This document shows, piece by piece, positions 32,201-44,195 of a DNA stretch of 64,000 nucleotides (positions are counted from its first letter, which is position 1; each line of letters starts with the position of its first letter). Below the pieces are notes generated by a model. That model had not been told where the DNA came from, did not search any database, and saw only the letters and a list, made by a program, of their open reading frames with translations. The stretch spans positions 4,854,692 through 4,918,691 of the forward strand of contig JAKJHU010000023.1 of NCBI GenBank assembly GCA_022316685.1, written 5' to 3'. Both the position numbers and the translations under genes were made by a program. This stretch comes from Progne subis subis. Taxonomy: Eukaryota > Chordata > Aves > Passeriformes > Hirundinidae.

Positions 32201-34316
32201 TTAAGATTGCTTGTTGTCCCACAAACATGCATTGGGTTTGGGATATGCAGTCAAACATTTAGCCTACTCTCCAGTATCTTTGGCCAGGAGTTTCTCTCAG
32301 GTGTTAGTCATACTAGTGACAAGCATCAGGAGCTGCTGTGCTGTTTTTCACTTCCTTTATCTACATATCATGCTGAAAGACTTTAAATCAGTAGTTACAA
32401 GTATATGGTGTATACCTACCCTACACACTACTTAAAACTATATCTATATAATTTTAAACATATATAGAGAAAAATATGTGAGAGTGTAACTCATATAATA
32501 CACCAAAAAATTACAAAATGCCAAGATACAACACCTGAAGCTCTCTTTTTAACTGCTGAAAAGCTAAATATGCTATGATTTTTTGGGAAACTTCTGGCCT
32601 AAACATATATTATCACATTATTTTTAATAAATCTCAGATCAAATTTAGATGAGTTTGGTAAGAAATAAATGTTAGCTATCACAGTTGAGCAAAAAAAGAA
32701 TAACAATATAAGAGGGGAAATGGCAGTGACCTGATATGATATAGTTCAGAACAGGTGACAAGAACAGTTTGAAAGTATTTAATTAGCGAAGTCTATAACA
32801 GATGTCCAAATTATTTTTTTTTTACTCTATTTGTTATCTGACTAGCTTATTAAGAACAATCCAAGAGAATGGTTTTTTAAGTTAATAAAAACTTAGAATT
32901 TATTAGGGGATTGGAAATATTCAGCATTCTTTATATAGGAAAAATTTCCATTTTTATAGAAAAGTAGATCCAGCTTTCACCAGTTTATCCAGTGCAGCAG
33001 GGTTTAAAGGTATTCAGCCATGTGCATCTAATATATTGAAGCTGGAACAAAAAGTTGGACAGCTCACAAAGAAACCGTCTCTTGTCTGCAAACACAAGAT
33101 TTAAAGGGAAAATTAGGTGTATATTTTGTATCTCAAGTAAAAGGCATGAAGACAGACTCAGTATAGTAGAAAAGACATTGTTATCCAAAGCTGTAAAAAT
33201 CTGTCCTGCTCAGTCAGTCATTAAACTGAGATTCTGTATGTATAAACTCAATATTCTTGCCAGCAGATCAAAGGCAAGTTGGTGAACGCAGAATTGCCTA
33301 CCTACTTTATCTTCATACAAATGAGATGAAGTGCCCTTGGCAGAGAATGCAAAGTCATGCCAACAGAATACAGATTTAATACTGCTGTAACAAGGTATTT
33401 TATTAAAGCTGCAGTGAAGTGTCTGCACAGACAGAAAATTCTGATGACCAGCATTTCAAACAACAAATTCTTCATCCTATTTGTTCCTATTGTTCATCCA
33501 GTAAATTACTGTCTTATTGTAATGAGGAAAGACTCAGAAGAACAATAGGAAAAGTAGTTTTGTTTAAGAAATTCACTTAAAATATGTCTTTGTAGGAAGA
33601 TAGGAGACATAATTCAATAAAATGTTGTTTCTGAGAAATTCCTAATTGGAACAAATATCTAGCAGCCAGGAGAGTCTTTTATGCCTCGTTCTCATCATTA
33701 CATAAAATGAAAAGATTAAAAGAGCTTCCAGGCTTTTAAAAAAAAAGTCTTTGTCTCCAAGAAAAATGTCACTGTTATTTTAAAACTCCTCTCTAGGCTA
33801 TAAATAGGAGCTAAAATCAGATTGGAGGAAAACAGAAATACCCTTTTTTGCATTTTCATTTATATTACATCCAGGTGATCACTTTTTCTACTATTATACA
33901 TACATTTCATTTCAGTTTTCTAATTACAATTTTCAAACAAGTTTTGAAAAGTAGGTATTTAATATCTTATTTTCAGAATACAAAATCTGAATTTGTCTTT
34001 TAAGGAGAAGTAATGTTGATGGAAAATCCTATTCAGTTCTATTAATGAGTAGTGTATTCCAAAGTCACAGTATGTATTTTGATCAACATAGGGGGAAAGA
34101 AAGAGCAACCAAAATGACAAATTTCTTTGTAGGCTCTTTTCAGCTTCTTTCAAAAGACATGAAAACTTGCTTGTTTAGATAGGCTGGGTAATTTTACTGT
34201 TTCAAAAAGTATTTTGTACTGTAGGTCTTCAAGCACCATACAACTCTCAATGTCATATGAGGGTTATCTTTGCACATTTTACCAGGGATTTCTCTGCTTA
34301 ACTTTTGGATTATCTA

Positions 34317-34402
34317 TCATAACAAAACAAAACAAAAAAAAAAATTTATAATAATAATAATAATAGAAGTATTAATAATCGTAATAGTAATAATAATAAT
34401 AA
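34317..34402. repeat. A-rich and (AAT)n simple repeat
   Basis: AAAAC units lead into poly-A, then AATAATAAT runs with several interruptions. Confidence 0.85.
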
Positions 34403-35117
34403 ATTAAATCAAGAGAGCATAGTCTGTGTCTCAATAACAGACTATATATGTGTACGTACCCAAAGAGGAAAATTATCTTAGAGCTTTCTTGTTCCCAAGA
34501 GCTTCCCCTCTCTGGCCCTCACAGCCTACTCATTTTCCTTCAAACCTCTGATGTTTCACTGCTGGAATGACCTCTGTTTCCTGAGGACCTATCACGGGGA
34601 CAAGACTTTTGCAGGGATTAAAGTTATCTGAGGTGCAGGCTGTACATGTGAAAATACATCAATTTAAATAAGATTAAAAAGATTAATCCCTACAGGCATT
34701 CAGAGCTGCCTGCCATGTGATTGATGGTCTTACTATTCTCACATGAACTTTCTAGTATACAGTAATTGCTTACTGTGCTACTGTATAAATAGCACTAGAT
34801 AGATAGTTTAAGACAAATATATCTCTTTTTACTTCGGTGACAACTATAGAAATCATTAACAGTGCCTAGCCCTCTATTGCTGTGAAGCATTTGAATGAGA
34901 ACAATAATAGTATGGGATAAAAATAGTCTTTAATTATCTCCAAAGTGAATTTGCTGCCCCATAAACCATGATGGCCTTTTACGGTGACCAGTTACCCTGA
35001 AGTACTGCTGTGAGTACCTGTACATATTTTGGAAAGTCAGGATATAGAAGCTATTATACAAAGAATCAAGGAGCAGGTACAAGGTAGCCTTTTAGTACTT
35101 TGGATAAAAACCGGTAG

Positions 35118-35153
35118 AAAAAAAAAAAAGGGGGGGGGGGGGGGGGGGGGGGG
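35118..35153. repeat. A12-G24 homopurine tract
   Basis: Twelve A (35118-35129) followed by twenty-four G (35130-35153) with no interruption. Confidence 0.95.
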
Positions 35154-37062
35154 TGGAATAGACAAGACTCTCAACTGATTTTTAAATTACTGTATTTTTA
35201 ACATACTTATATTTTAGTATTTGTGATTTTCTGTAGTCATAAGGAAAACAACTGGACCGTCACTGCTCTCCACGTGCACAGGGAAAGCTCAGCACCACTC
35301 ATGCTTCTGCACAAGTATTGCTTACATTTTGTCCCTGTATTTTCAGAAAGGTCAGGGAACAAGAAAAGGGTTCTAAAATGTTGTTTCAATTAGAGGTGTT
35401 TCAAATTTTTGAACTTAATTTTTAGAATTTTTTTCTTAATGTTTCATTTGTCAGCTGTGCCTCATATGTGGTATACACACACAATATATATTTATGGTAA
35501 AGCAGGCATTCATATTGTAAGGACAGTGTCTTCCATGGGAGGGCCCCAGGGAAAGTAAAATAATCTTTGTCATTGGCCTGAGTAAAATTGGGATTTTACC
35601 CTGAATGTTTCATTCTAGCATTTAATTTTTGCCTTTTTTTGCTTTAAAATTTAAAATGCAATATATGAATTAATCCCACTAATTTAAAAACTCCAAATAT
35701 TTTGGCCTGTTATACCTCCCAGAAGTTTCTTTTTTATATTATCAAAAAATGTGTTGATATTATTTGTTGTGGGATATTATTTCAAGAACATCTAATTTTA
35801 CATTTCTGAATAACACTTCTGCTCTTAAAATTAGCAATCTAAAAAGAGTAATGACTGAAATTATTCTGAAACTATTAAAAACAGTCTGAATTAGAGGGGA
35901 TTTTCCTGATAGTCTTTTAAAGTAGTAAATAAAACTTGTACTCACACATTTAACCTGAAGAAGCAGTATTAGCACCTACAAATGAATAAGCTATTGCACA
36001 AACTTGTCCTAGTGTGCCTGCTATTTATTGAGAAAAATGCTTCTTGTCACTCAATTAAAAATTTAAACCAAAGAAAAAGTTCATTTTAAAACAAAAATGT
36101 CTGATCTGTTTTATTTTAGAAGGTTCATTTAACAGGATGTTGAATATTCTTAAAGAAAGATTTGAGAGCAGTCTTGAATATTCTTGCAGCATTATTCCAA
36201 GGCTTCACAAACTCTGGATGTTAAAACCAACGCATGCAATGGGGTATGAAAACCCAAGTTTGTCCTGCATTTCAATTTTCAAGAATATAATAAATGCACT
36301 ACTATGTCTGACCAAGCATCCACGAATGCCTAAGTTTCAGCCTAGGGTGATGGCAGAGAAGATTCTGGTTAAACCAAACCTTTAATTTTGGCCAGTTCTT
36401 GGGATCCCTTCTTCTCAGCAGCCCTTATATTAAGGATGCCAAAGGTAAGTCCCTGCCTAGATGTTTTTTCATCCGTTCATGGATAAATAATCCAAGAATT
36501 TTTCTACTTCTCTATCACACTACTTTTCTGCTGCCACATCCCTCTGTGGGCAGCAATTTGCAGATGCCATAATCCTAGAAACTATTTTTGTCATGTTGAT
36601 TTTCCCTGCTAGGATTTTTCTGGAAAGATGACAGGTTTAGAAAGTCTACACATTGACATTGTACATGGAAAAATCTGAGGGTTCTTACTGCTGTGGTACA
36701 GCCACTCTTTATATTGCATTTTTATCAATAGTTTTATGTTTGTTCATGTGTTTGTTTTTATGTTTGATTATTGTTGGTTTGACTGGTTTTATGCTGTGTT
36801 TTAGAAAAGTGAAAACCGTGAGAAACCAGAAATTTCAGCAGAGTAATGATGACATAAAATTGGTACAAATAGTCACAGGGTGTCCTTGAGATATCTTCAG
36901 GCCATAAACCATGTAACTATAAAGAATTCAGACCAATTTAAATTAATTTTTGAGCATTAAATTACATTTGCCAAGGAGAATTTAAAGAGGATTCCTAAAA
37001 ATTTAATGCCTCTTACAAGAGTTATTCCCAGTAAAAAACATAATAATTTGCTTGACTCACTG

Positions 37063-37119
37063 GAGAAAGAAAGAAAGAAAGAAAGAAAGAAAAAAAAAAA
37101 AAACCCAAAAAAAAAAAAA
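37063..37119. repeat. (GAAA)n and poly-A simple repeat
   Basis: About six GAAA units followed by A-runs broken by CCC. Confidence 0.9.
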
Positions 37120-39134
37120 CACAACTGCTGATAAAATAACATTTGGTGCAAACCAGCATTCATTGTTCACAAGGAATCAATAAAACTGGGAATGACTGAG
37201 ACAAGTACTATGAAAAAATTATGGCACTCAGAATGTAAATTTCTTTTCTTCCCATGATTGAATTGAATTAAAAAAAAAAAAAAAAAGGAGTTTTGCCATA
37301 ACAGAAAAATAAATAAGTTAATAATTACGTATCATTAACACATAGAAAACATGTATTTGCAGAACTCTGTAATATGATTTCTTATAAAAACTGTAAACAC
37401 AGAAATCACTAGTTTTGAGGTCTCACTGCAATGAAACTGAGCTGAGATTTATCGAGAAGTACATTTGAATTCATAGAACTCCCAAGAAAATATGGAATTT
37501 CATTGGGGTTTGTAGCTATAATGCAGAATTATAGGAGCAGCTTAGAATGGTTTGGATTTTGAATGCCAATCCAGTTGCAGTAAAATGATCATGCCAAATC
37601 CTCAATACTAAATTCATGGTCTCAAATAAATTCTACTTTTATTTTAATTTTATTTTTCACAAATCTTTTTAAGAGATAATAACCTGCAAATAATACTAGC
37701 AGTCTAGCATGTTCCTGCAAGTTTGTTTCAATGTGTTTGGCAGCATAAGCAATCCTGGAAAACTGTGCTGAATTGCAAGGTAGCTTGTGTGTATCCAAAT
37801 AAAGTTCCCACCACTCTCACAATGGTCTCCCAAAATTTTCTAGACCAAGTGAGACCACTGCAGCAGTTAGATTGGAGACGAAACTTCATTTCTTTAACCA
37901 AAAGGTGCAATTGTGGGGTTTTTTTCATAAGCTTATCTAGAATTACAGAGAAATGAATAAAGTGAATGCTGGTTTTATCAGTAACACATGAACAGCAAAA
38001 TTCAGAGGCTTGCACAGCTAATGACCTCTTGCATAACAAAATTGAATTATATGACTGCACAATTTTTAAATGCTCATAATAACATTCCTGGAATGTGATT
38101 CTTCCCCCTTTACTACATTGAATAGCTTTTTAAGACAAAAATCTTCCTGCAAAATCTGGAGAAACAGGCTAGCAGTATCCTATGCCAATATGGAATGGAG
38201 ATATATATATCTGAGAAGGAAGTCAATTTTTTTAAGTGGTTTACCTGTTAGCAGTCCATCCTCTGTTCCTATGTGAATTAGAATCTCTGTGGGTTATTTC
38301 ATCTGAAGAGCCAATGGATACCATGGTGCCTACTTCAGAGAGCAAAAGTATTTGCAAATACTCAGTACCTCAGGCACTTCACAGCTAAGGACTCAGTGCC
38401 AGAAAGGCCCTTCCAACTTGTACTAATAATTTATTACCCAAAATATGTGATTTAATGTTTTTGGTTTAATTCAGCCACTTTTTCTCCATTACTCTACTTT
38501 TCAGCCACATCGCATTTGAAAAAAGAATCATTTTTCCTATCTCACTGCTACAGTTCAAGCACAATGTTGATGATCAAATACGAGTGTAAATCTTTTTCCT
38601 GCTATCACTACTTGTAAGACATCTGATGGAATTTCTGCCATGTAGTGCAATGTCGTAATTCAAAATATGCAGTCTGTATCACCTCATAATTGCAGTCCAA
38701 CAGTGCCATCCTCTGCTCCTTGAAAATAACATTTCAATATAACTCCAAGGATAATCTTGAGATTTCTTATAATCAATAATCTGTAGTTTCACATCGTAAG
38801 CTTTCTGATAGTTAAAAAAAAATCTACTTTTCCAGATGTAAGATCAAGGCATTATTTTTCTGGTTACAAAAATATACTTAAAATATACCAAAAATTTTAT
38901 GCATTGACATTGTCATGGATTAGATTTATGAATTTTTTTATTTGTGTTTCAAAATTTAATTTGTACACCAATATATGCAATTAACTCTCCAGAATGTTTC
39001 TGTACTATTCTTTGGACCTTTCATGAACCCAAACATGGACCAGAAACTTATTTTCCATAATGCCTAGACACTTAAAGACAAGACCCCTATCACTTCAAAA
39101 AAAGCTTCTAATTCAAAATTAAGATAAAACAGAA

Positions 39135-39520
39135 TGTGATAATCAGAAATCACGGCACAAAGACTGATAAACCCAGCACTGGGTTTTATTTGGAGTGGGT
39201 GGTAGGGGTGGGTACAAGGAATTGACCAATGGGAAATAATGGGGGGGAGTAGAGGGGAGGAGAGTACACTTAGGGAAACCAATAGGATTACTGTATGGGA
39301 GGCATTGTGTTACAAAATCCAATAGGGCTTCGAGGGATAAATAATAGACATCGAACTTTCTAGAATCAAGGGGTTTAGGAGATAGACAAGAAAAGGGGCT
39401 GGAACTATAGGCAGGGAATAACCATGTAGGGAAGGAAGGGGAGTATACAATTTCAGGGGTAAACAAACAAATACAGAGCATAGGGGAAACAGGGATAAAC
39501 CCTCTGAACAAACTGCAACA
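39135..39520 (-). mobile_element. Old LTR, probable relative of the provirus LTR family
   Basis: About 386 bp. Read on the minus strand it begins TGTTGCAGTTTG (compare TGTGGCAGTGTG at 24412), has GTCTATC, CCTTGATTCTAGAAAG and a further CTAT segment matching the layout of the U3 palindrome region, and carries AATAAA (complement at 39185-39190) before an end in TTATCACA. Flanks show no clear duplication. The arms of the palindrome are decayed. Boundaries are approximate. Confidence 0.6.
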
Positions 39521-39693
39521 TACTATTGCAAATATTTGTGGGACAGTCACATGATCTTGCAGTAATTTCACCATCATATTTGTGCAATCTCTCAATCTTT
39601 TTCTACAAATAGCTGTGTGACATATACAAGGACATAAATAGAAAACTTCTCCTAGGAGAGCAATTTAAGCACTAGAAATTATTATACAAGTCA

Positions 39694-39845
39694 GAGAATA
39701 CTTTGGATTGGAAGGGACTTTAAAGATCATCTACTTCCAATGTTCCCTGTCATGGGCAGGACACCTTCCACTAGATCAGGTTGCTCACCTGGCCTTGAAC
39801 ACTGCCAACAATGAGAAATCCATAGCTTCTCTGGGCAACCATGAG
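39694..39845 (-). mobile_element. CR1 LINE 3' fragment
   Basis: Reverse-oriented CR1 end with GGATTGGAAGGGACTTTAAA and the GGTTGCTCACCTGGCCTTGA segment; about 150 bp. Confidence 0.92.
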
Positions 39846-42340
39846 TAAGAGCAGGCAAAACAGAATCTTAAGGATGTCCATTTCCAGGACTTAGGAAAAT
39901 TCACCCTGCATAAAAATACTGAAGGTTTCTGTCATAGGATTTCTGACTCTCAGCACTAGTGGATTCTGAAAGAGACAGAGAGCAGAAGTGCAGGGGAAAC
40001 AGGCCAATGTGAAAACTACTTGACTTTCCTGCTACTTGGACTGTTTGGCACCACTGCAGCAAGGTGACAGGACTATCTCTTTTCCACATCTTTAATACAC
40101 TGTTTTCTTTTCTAGCCTGCACATCAAGTGCAGGTGGTAAAGGACAAATCCCTGTGCTAGGATTTTTCCAGGGTGGATTTCTATGGAGCAGATCCACCCC
40201 ACTGCACTTCTCATTTCTGGACTCATTAGTCATGATGGAAAAGAAGAAAAGCTCCTCCTCCAGCACTCCCTGACTTATTTCTGGTCCATTTCCATTGCAT
40301 GGGTCTTCAGAGTTACAAATCTGACACTACCCTTGTCCTCTCCAGAGTAATCCAGGTAGCAAAGGTCTGCTGTTTAAACAGTTCTGACTTTATCCAGTGC
40401 CTTTTGACTGACAAAGATGCAGAAGCCATTGCCTAAATGACTAAGCTGAAAGGACATCAAGGCAAGGAGACCCCTAGCATTACCTGCATCTCTTCTACTG
40501 TCACACTAATGTGCAAAAAGAGGGCATGAGTCCAAAGCTTATTTTACAGAAATTTTGTTCACGGCACAGAGATACTCAGCAATATTTTCTCTAGTGATAT
40601 GAAATTGTTACAATGCTGAGGGAGGGGAGTATTTTCTAAAAGAAAAAAAAAAAAAAAATCTTTTTTATCTTTAGTTATTATCTCAAGGAAAATTACTCCA
40701 CACACATGACGAATAATTACATGCATTGGCTTTTGGTTCATTCTTATTCACTATATGGTTTCACAGGTTGAAGGGGTTTTCAGCAAGATAACTGATTATA
40801 TAAATGTTTTTCCTTTGACAGTCTTCTCAGAAAGTTCTTAAATTATATGATTAGCCTTGATTTCAATCATGCTAAGAATTTTTTTATATCCCCTGCTGAA
40901 GGCTATCAAGTTACTAAGCTGAACACTAACACTGGAATCATCTATATACAAAAACTCTCCCTCACACAATAAATTCACATTAATAGAGATTTTTATTACA
41001 CAGGCATGTTATGTGTGTCTTTTTCTTGCCATCACAGACAATTTCAAATATAAATTGATAGCACAGTAATGATTACAGTTGGTAACATTATTTAAAGACA
41101 TAATTTCAGGGATCAAGCAGTGAAACATCATTAAACAGTAACATCATTAAATGTGAAGATAAGATTATTAACTGCTTTTAAGTATGTCTATAATAAATAT
41201 CACTAAAATAGCTTGTTAACATATTTATAAGACACTATTTATTCTCTTTATTGCCAATTATATTTCAAAATTATTTTATTTTTATATTACCCACTATGTA
41301 AACTAAATGTCAGCCATCACTTCAGTTTTCAAAAATGGCTTTAAGAGACATTTAATGCAGCTGCTCAAACAGCTTGTAATAGCTCATTTATTATTAAATT
41401 TTTTGGTATTTTTTACCAAAATTTCGTTTCTATATTCAAGTTCGTCCATGGATTCTACAGTGCATGTGTTCTGGGATTTCTAAATCCTTGTGAAAATCCC
41501 ACCAGTAACACTCTGTGAACAGCAGTCACTGTGACAATAGGTCATTCAGATATAGGCACAAGCTTTGGTGTTAAGTACACTGTGGAGTATGTCAAGGCCA
41601 AAAGTTCTTCACTACATTTCCCAATCCCAAATAAGTAGTTTATTGTTGTATGATGTACTAGAAGACAAAAAGCTAGTTCAGAAGAAGAGTGCCTGACAAA
41701 CTTAGTCTGACCAATATAAAGATGTATATTCCATGGTTTTCTCATCCATAGGTTTAAAAATTATTTCAATGGCATAGTGAAGGAGAGAGGTCACAACCAC
41801 AGTGCTCTTGCAGTAAGTCCCACAAGAGTGACATCAGTGCCATATAGAAGTAGAGGTGATTCTGTAGGGTTCAGAAAGAACAGAAAGCAAGGTGCTCAGC
41901 TATTACAGAGATCAGTTTCTTTACAGCTCTGTGTCAGCTGCTGGCCTGAGCCATTACTGCTCCTTGACAGTGAAGTCAGGAGAGATCTTCTTAACCCATA
42001 TAGTCTGCTCTAAGAATAATAGCCTAAAAAGATTTAAATATTCATTTGAAAGATGACCTGAATTGTTTAAAAATTACATTTTTGACCTTAGCCATGCCCT
42101 CATAGTTCGTGGACCATATTTTAATTTGTTAGAACAACCCAAATCTGCATATCCCTCACTGATTTTATTAAAATTGGTGAGCAAGCAAATATTAATTTAA
42201 GAAGGCTAATTATCAAGCTAAAGTATTGCAATTTTATTTAGCTAATTAGGGATGGAACAATGCACTAGTAAAATTAAGGTCATGATTAAAGTAGGCTCAA
42301 TATGTCTAAGGCTTGAGCCACAAAAGTGGAATATATGTAG
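39846..42340. other. AT-rich spacer, no gene recognised
   Basis: A 121-codon minus frame (39901-40266) and shorter ones are present without recognisable similarity. A poly-A run lies at 40641-40658. Confidence 0.5.
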
Positions 42341-44195
42341 GTATGCCACTGAAATGTGTCACTTCCCAAGAAGGGTCCATCTCTGTGAGCAGGAAGTTAA
42401 GCAAGAGTGGCAGGAGCCCTGCATGGATGAACAAGGAACTCCCAGAAAATCTCAGACATAAAGGGGAAGTGGGCAAGAGGCAAAAGCTGGGATGGGTGAC
42501 CCAGAAAACATAGAGAGGCACGGTCTGAGGGTTTGGGGACATGGTTAGGAAGAACAAGTGTAAGTGGAGTTGTATCTCATGAGGGTGGTGAAAAGCAACA
42601 AGAAAAACTCCAGGAGATACATCAGCAGCAGAAGACATGTCAGGGAAACTGTGGGCCTGCTGTTGAATGGATCAGGAGACCTCGTGACAAAAGACACAGC
42701 AAAGACCAAAGTACTGAATACCTTCTTTGCCTTTGGCTTTCAGCAGGCTGGGCCCCTTAGACCAAAGGTAAAAATCACTTCTCACCAGAGCAGGGTCAGC
42801 TTAGGAGACATTTAAAGAGAATAGACAGACCCAAGTCCATGGAACCTAGTGGGATGGACCCACAAGTGTGGAGGGAGCTGGCAATGTCAATAAGGTCATT
42901 CTCAATTATCTTTGAAATGTCGTGTTGATTGGGGGAGTTTTGTGAGGACTAAAAGAAAACAAATGGCACTCCTATTCTGAAACATATAGAAGAAATACCA
43001 GGAGAACTGGACAACCACACCACAGTTCCCAAGAAATTGATGGAGAAAGTCTTCTAAAAGTCCTTCCAAATGCATGAAGGATGGCAGTGTGATTTGTAGC
43101 AGTCATCATGGACTCAAGGGAAAATCCTGCTTAACAAACTTGATAGCCTTCTACAATTGGATGATTGGTGGGTTAAGAGAGCAGTGGATGCTGTTTCCCT
43201 TTACTCTGACAAGGCTTTTGATAGTCTCCCATGTCATCCCCACAGAAAAGCTAAGGGAGTAGAGTCCGTCAAAGTGAAAAGTAAGGTGGACTGATGACAC
43301 AAAACAGGGAGGAGTGGCTGATAACACCAAATGGGTGCACAGCTGAATAGAGGGACCTCAACAGGCTGCAGAAATGGGACAGCACATGAACATTATGGAT
43401 CTCAACAAAGGGAAATGTCAGCCCTATTCCCAGGAAGAAAAAAAACAGGCACCAGTATAACATAGGGGCCAATTAGCTGAAAAGGAGTTTGACAGAAAAT
43501 GCCTTAAAAGATCCTGGTTTGACAAAGCCAGCAAAGGGCCCTTGTGGCAAAGAAGGGCAATGGTACTTTGCATTAGACAAAGTGTTGCCAGCAGGTGAAG
43601 CCAGGTGGAAAGAACTTCCCCTCTGTTCAGCACTGGTGAGACACACCTGGAATAGGCTGGACCCTATGATCTCAAAGGTCTTTTCCAACATAGTTGATTC
43701 TGTGATTCTTTGAATGGTAGTTCAGCTCTGGACTTGTGAGTGAGAGAAGGTGGTGGACATACTAGAGCACATCCGGTACAGGCTAATGAAGATGATTAAG
43801 GAATTGCTACTGTTATATGAGGAGAGGATGAGAATACTGGGGCTGCTCAGTCTGGATAAGAGAAGGCTCAGGGGAATCTTATCCATGAATCTTATGGGAG
43901 AAGTTAGGAAGGCAGAGGCCAGACACTTCTCTGTGGTGCCCAGCAACAGGACAAGGTGCTAAAGGTACTAACTGAAACACAGGAAACGCCCCATAACAGT
44001 AAGAAAGAACTCTTAGTGTGGGCATGAAGAAACACTGCCACAGGTTGTCCAGGGAGGTGGCAGACTCTGCATCCTTGGACATATTCAGAATACAACCAAA
44101 CATGTCCCCAGGCAATCTTCTCTCACTGACCTGTTGAACTAGACAATCTCCAGAGATACCTTCCTCTCCCAACCATTATGGGAACCAAGAGTTCT
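42341..44195 (+). mobile_element. CR1 LINE, long copy (ORF2 reverse transcriptase to 3' end)
   Basis: About 1.85 kb on the plus strand, the longest CR1 in the window. It begins in the ORF2 segment between endonuclease and reverse transcriptase (near 42410-42480), passes through the palm region near 43075-43240 (GKSCLTNLIAFYN is readable) and the 3' segments near 43750-43900, and ends near 44170-44195. Stops and frame changes are spread along it. One or more internal deletions are likely because motif spacing is shorter than usual. Confidence 0.9.

Larger units (their letters stand above)
28101..39134. other. Eleven kb of AT-rich DNA without a recognised gene
   Basis: No exon, RNA gene or clear mobile element could be supported. 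Structures seen: the perfect hairpin at 29231-29269, triplet-rich (AAT)n sequence at 34320-34402, the A12G24 tract at 35118-35153, a (GAAA)n/poly-A stretch at 37063-37119 and a poly-A run at 37270-37286. Reading frames of 60-110 codons here are low-complexity or unrecognised. Confidence 0.5.

Noticed and set aside
36653..36889. 78-codon frame with a strong membrane-like segment
   Set aside because: The hydrophobic run comes from TTT/TTA/GTT-rich DNA; no splice sites or similarity support it.
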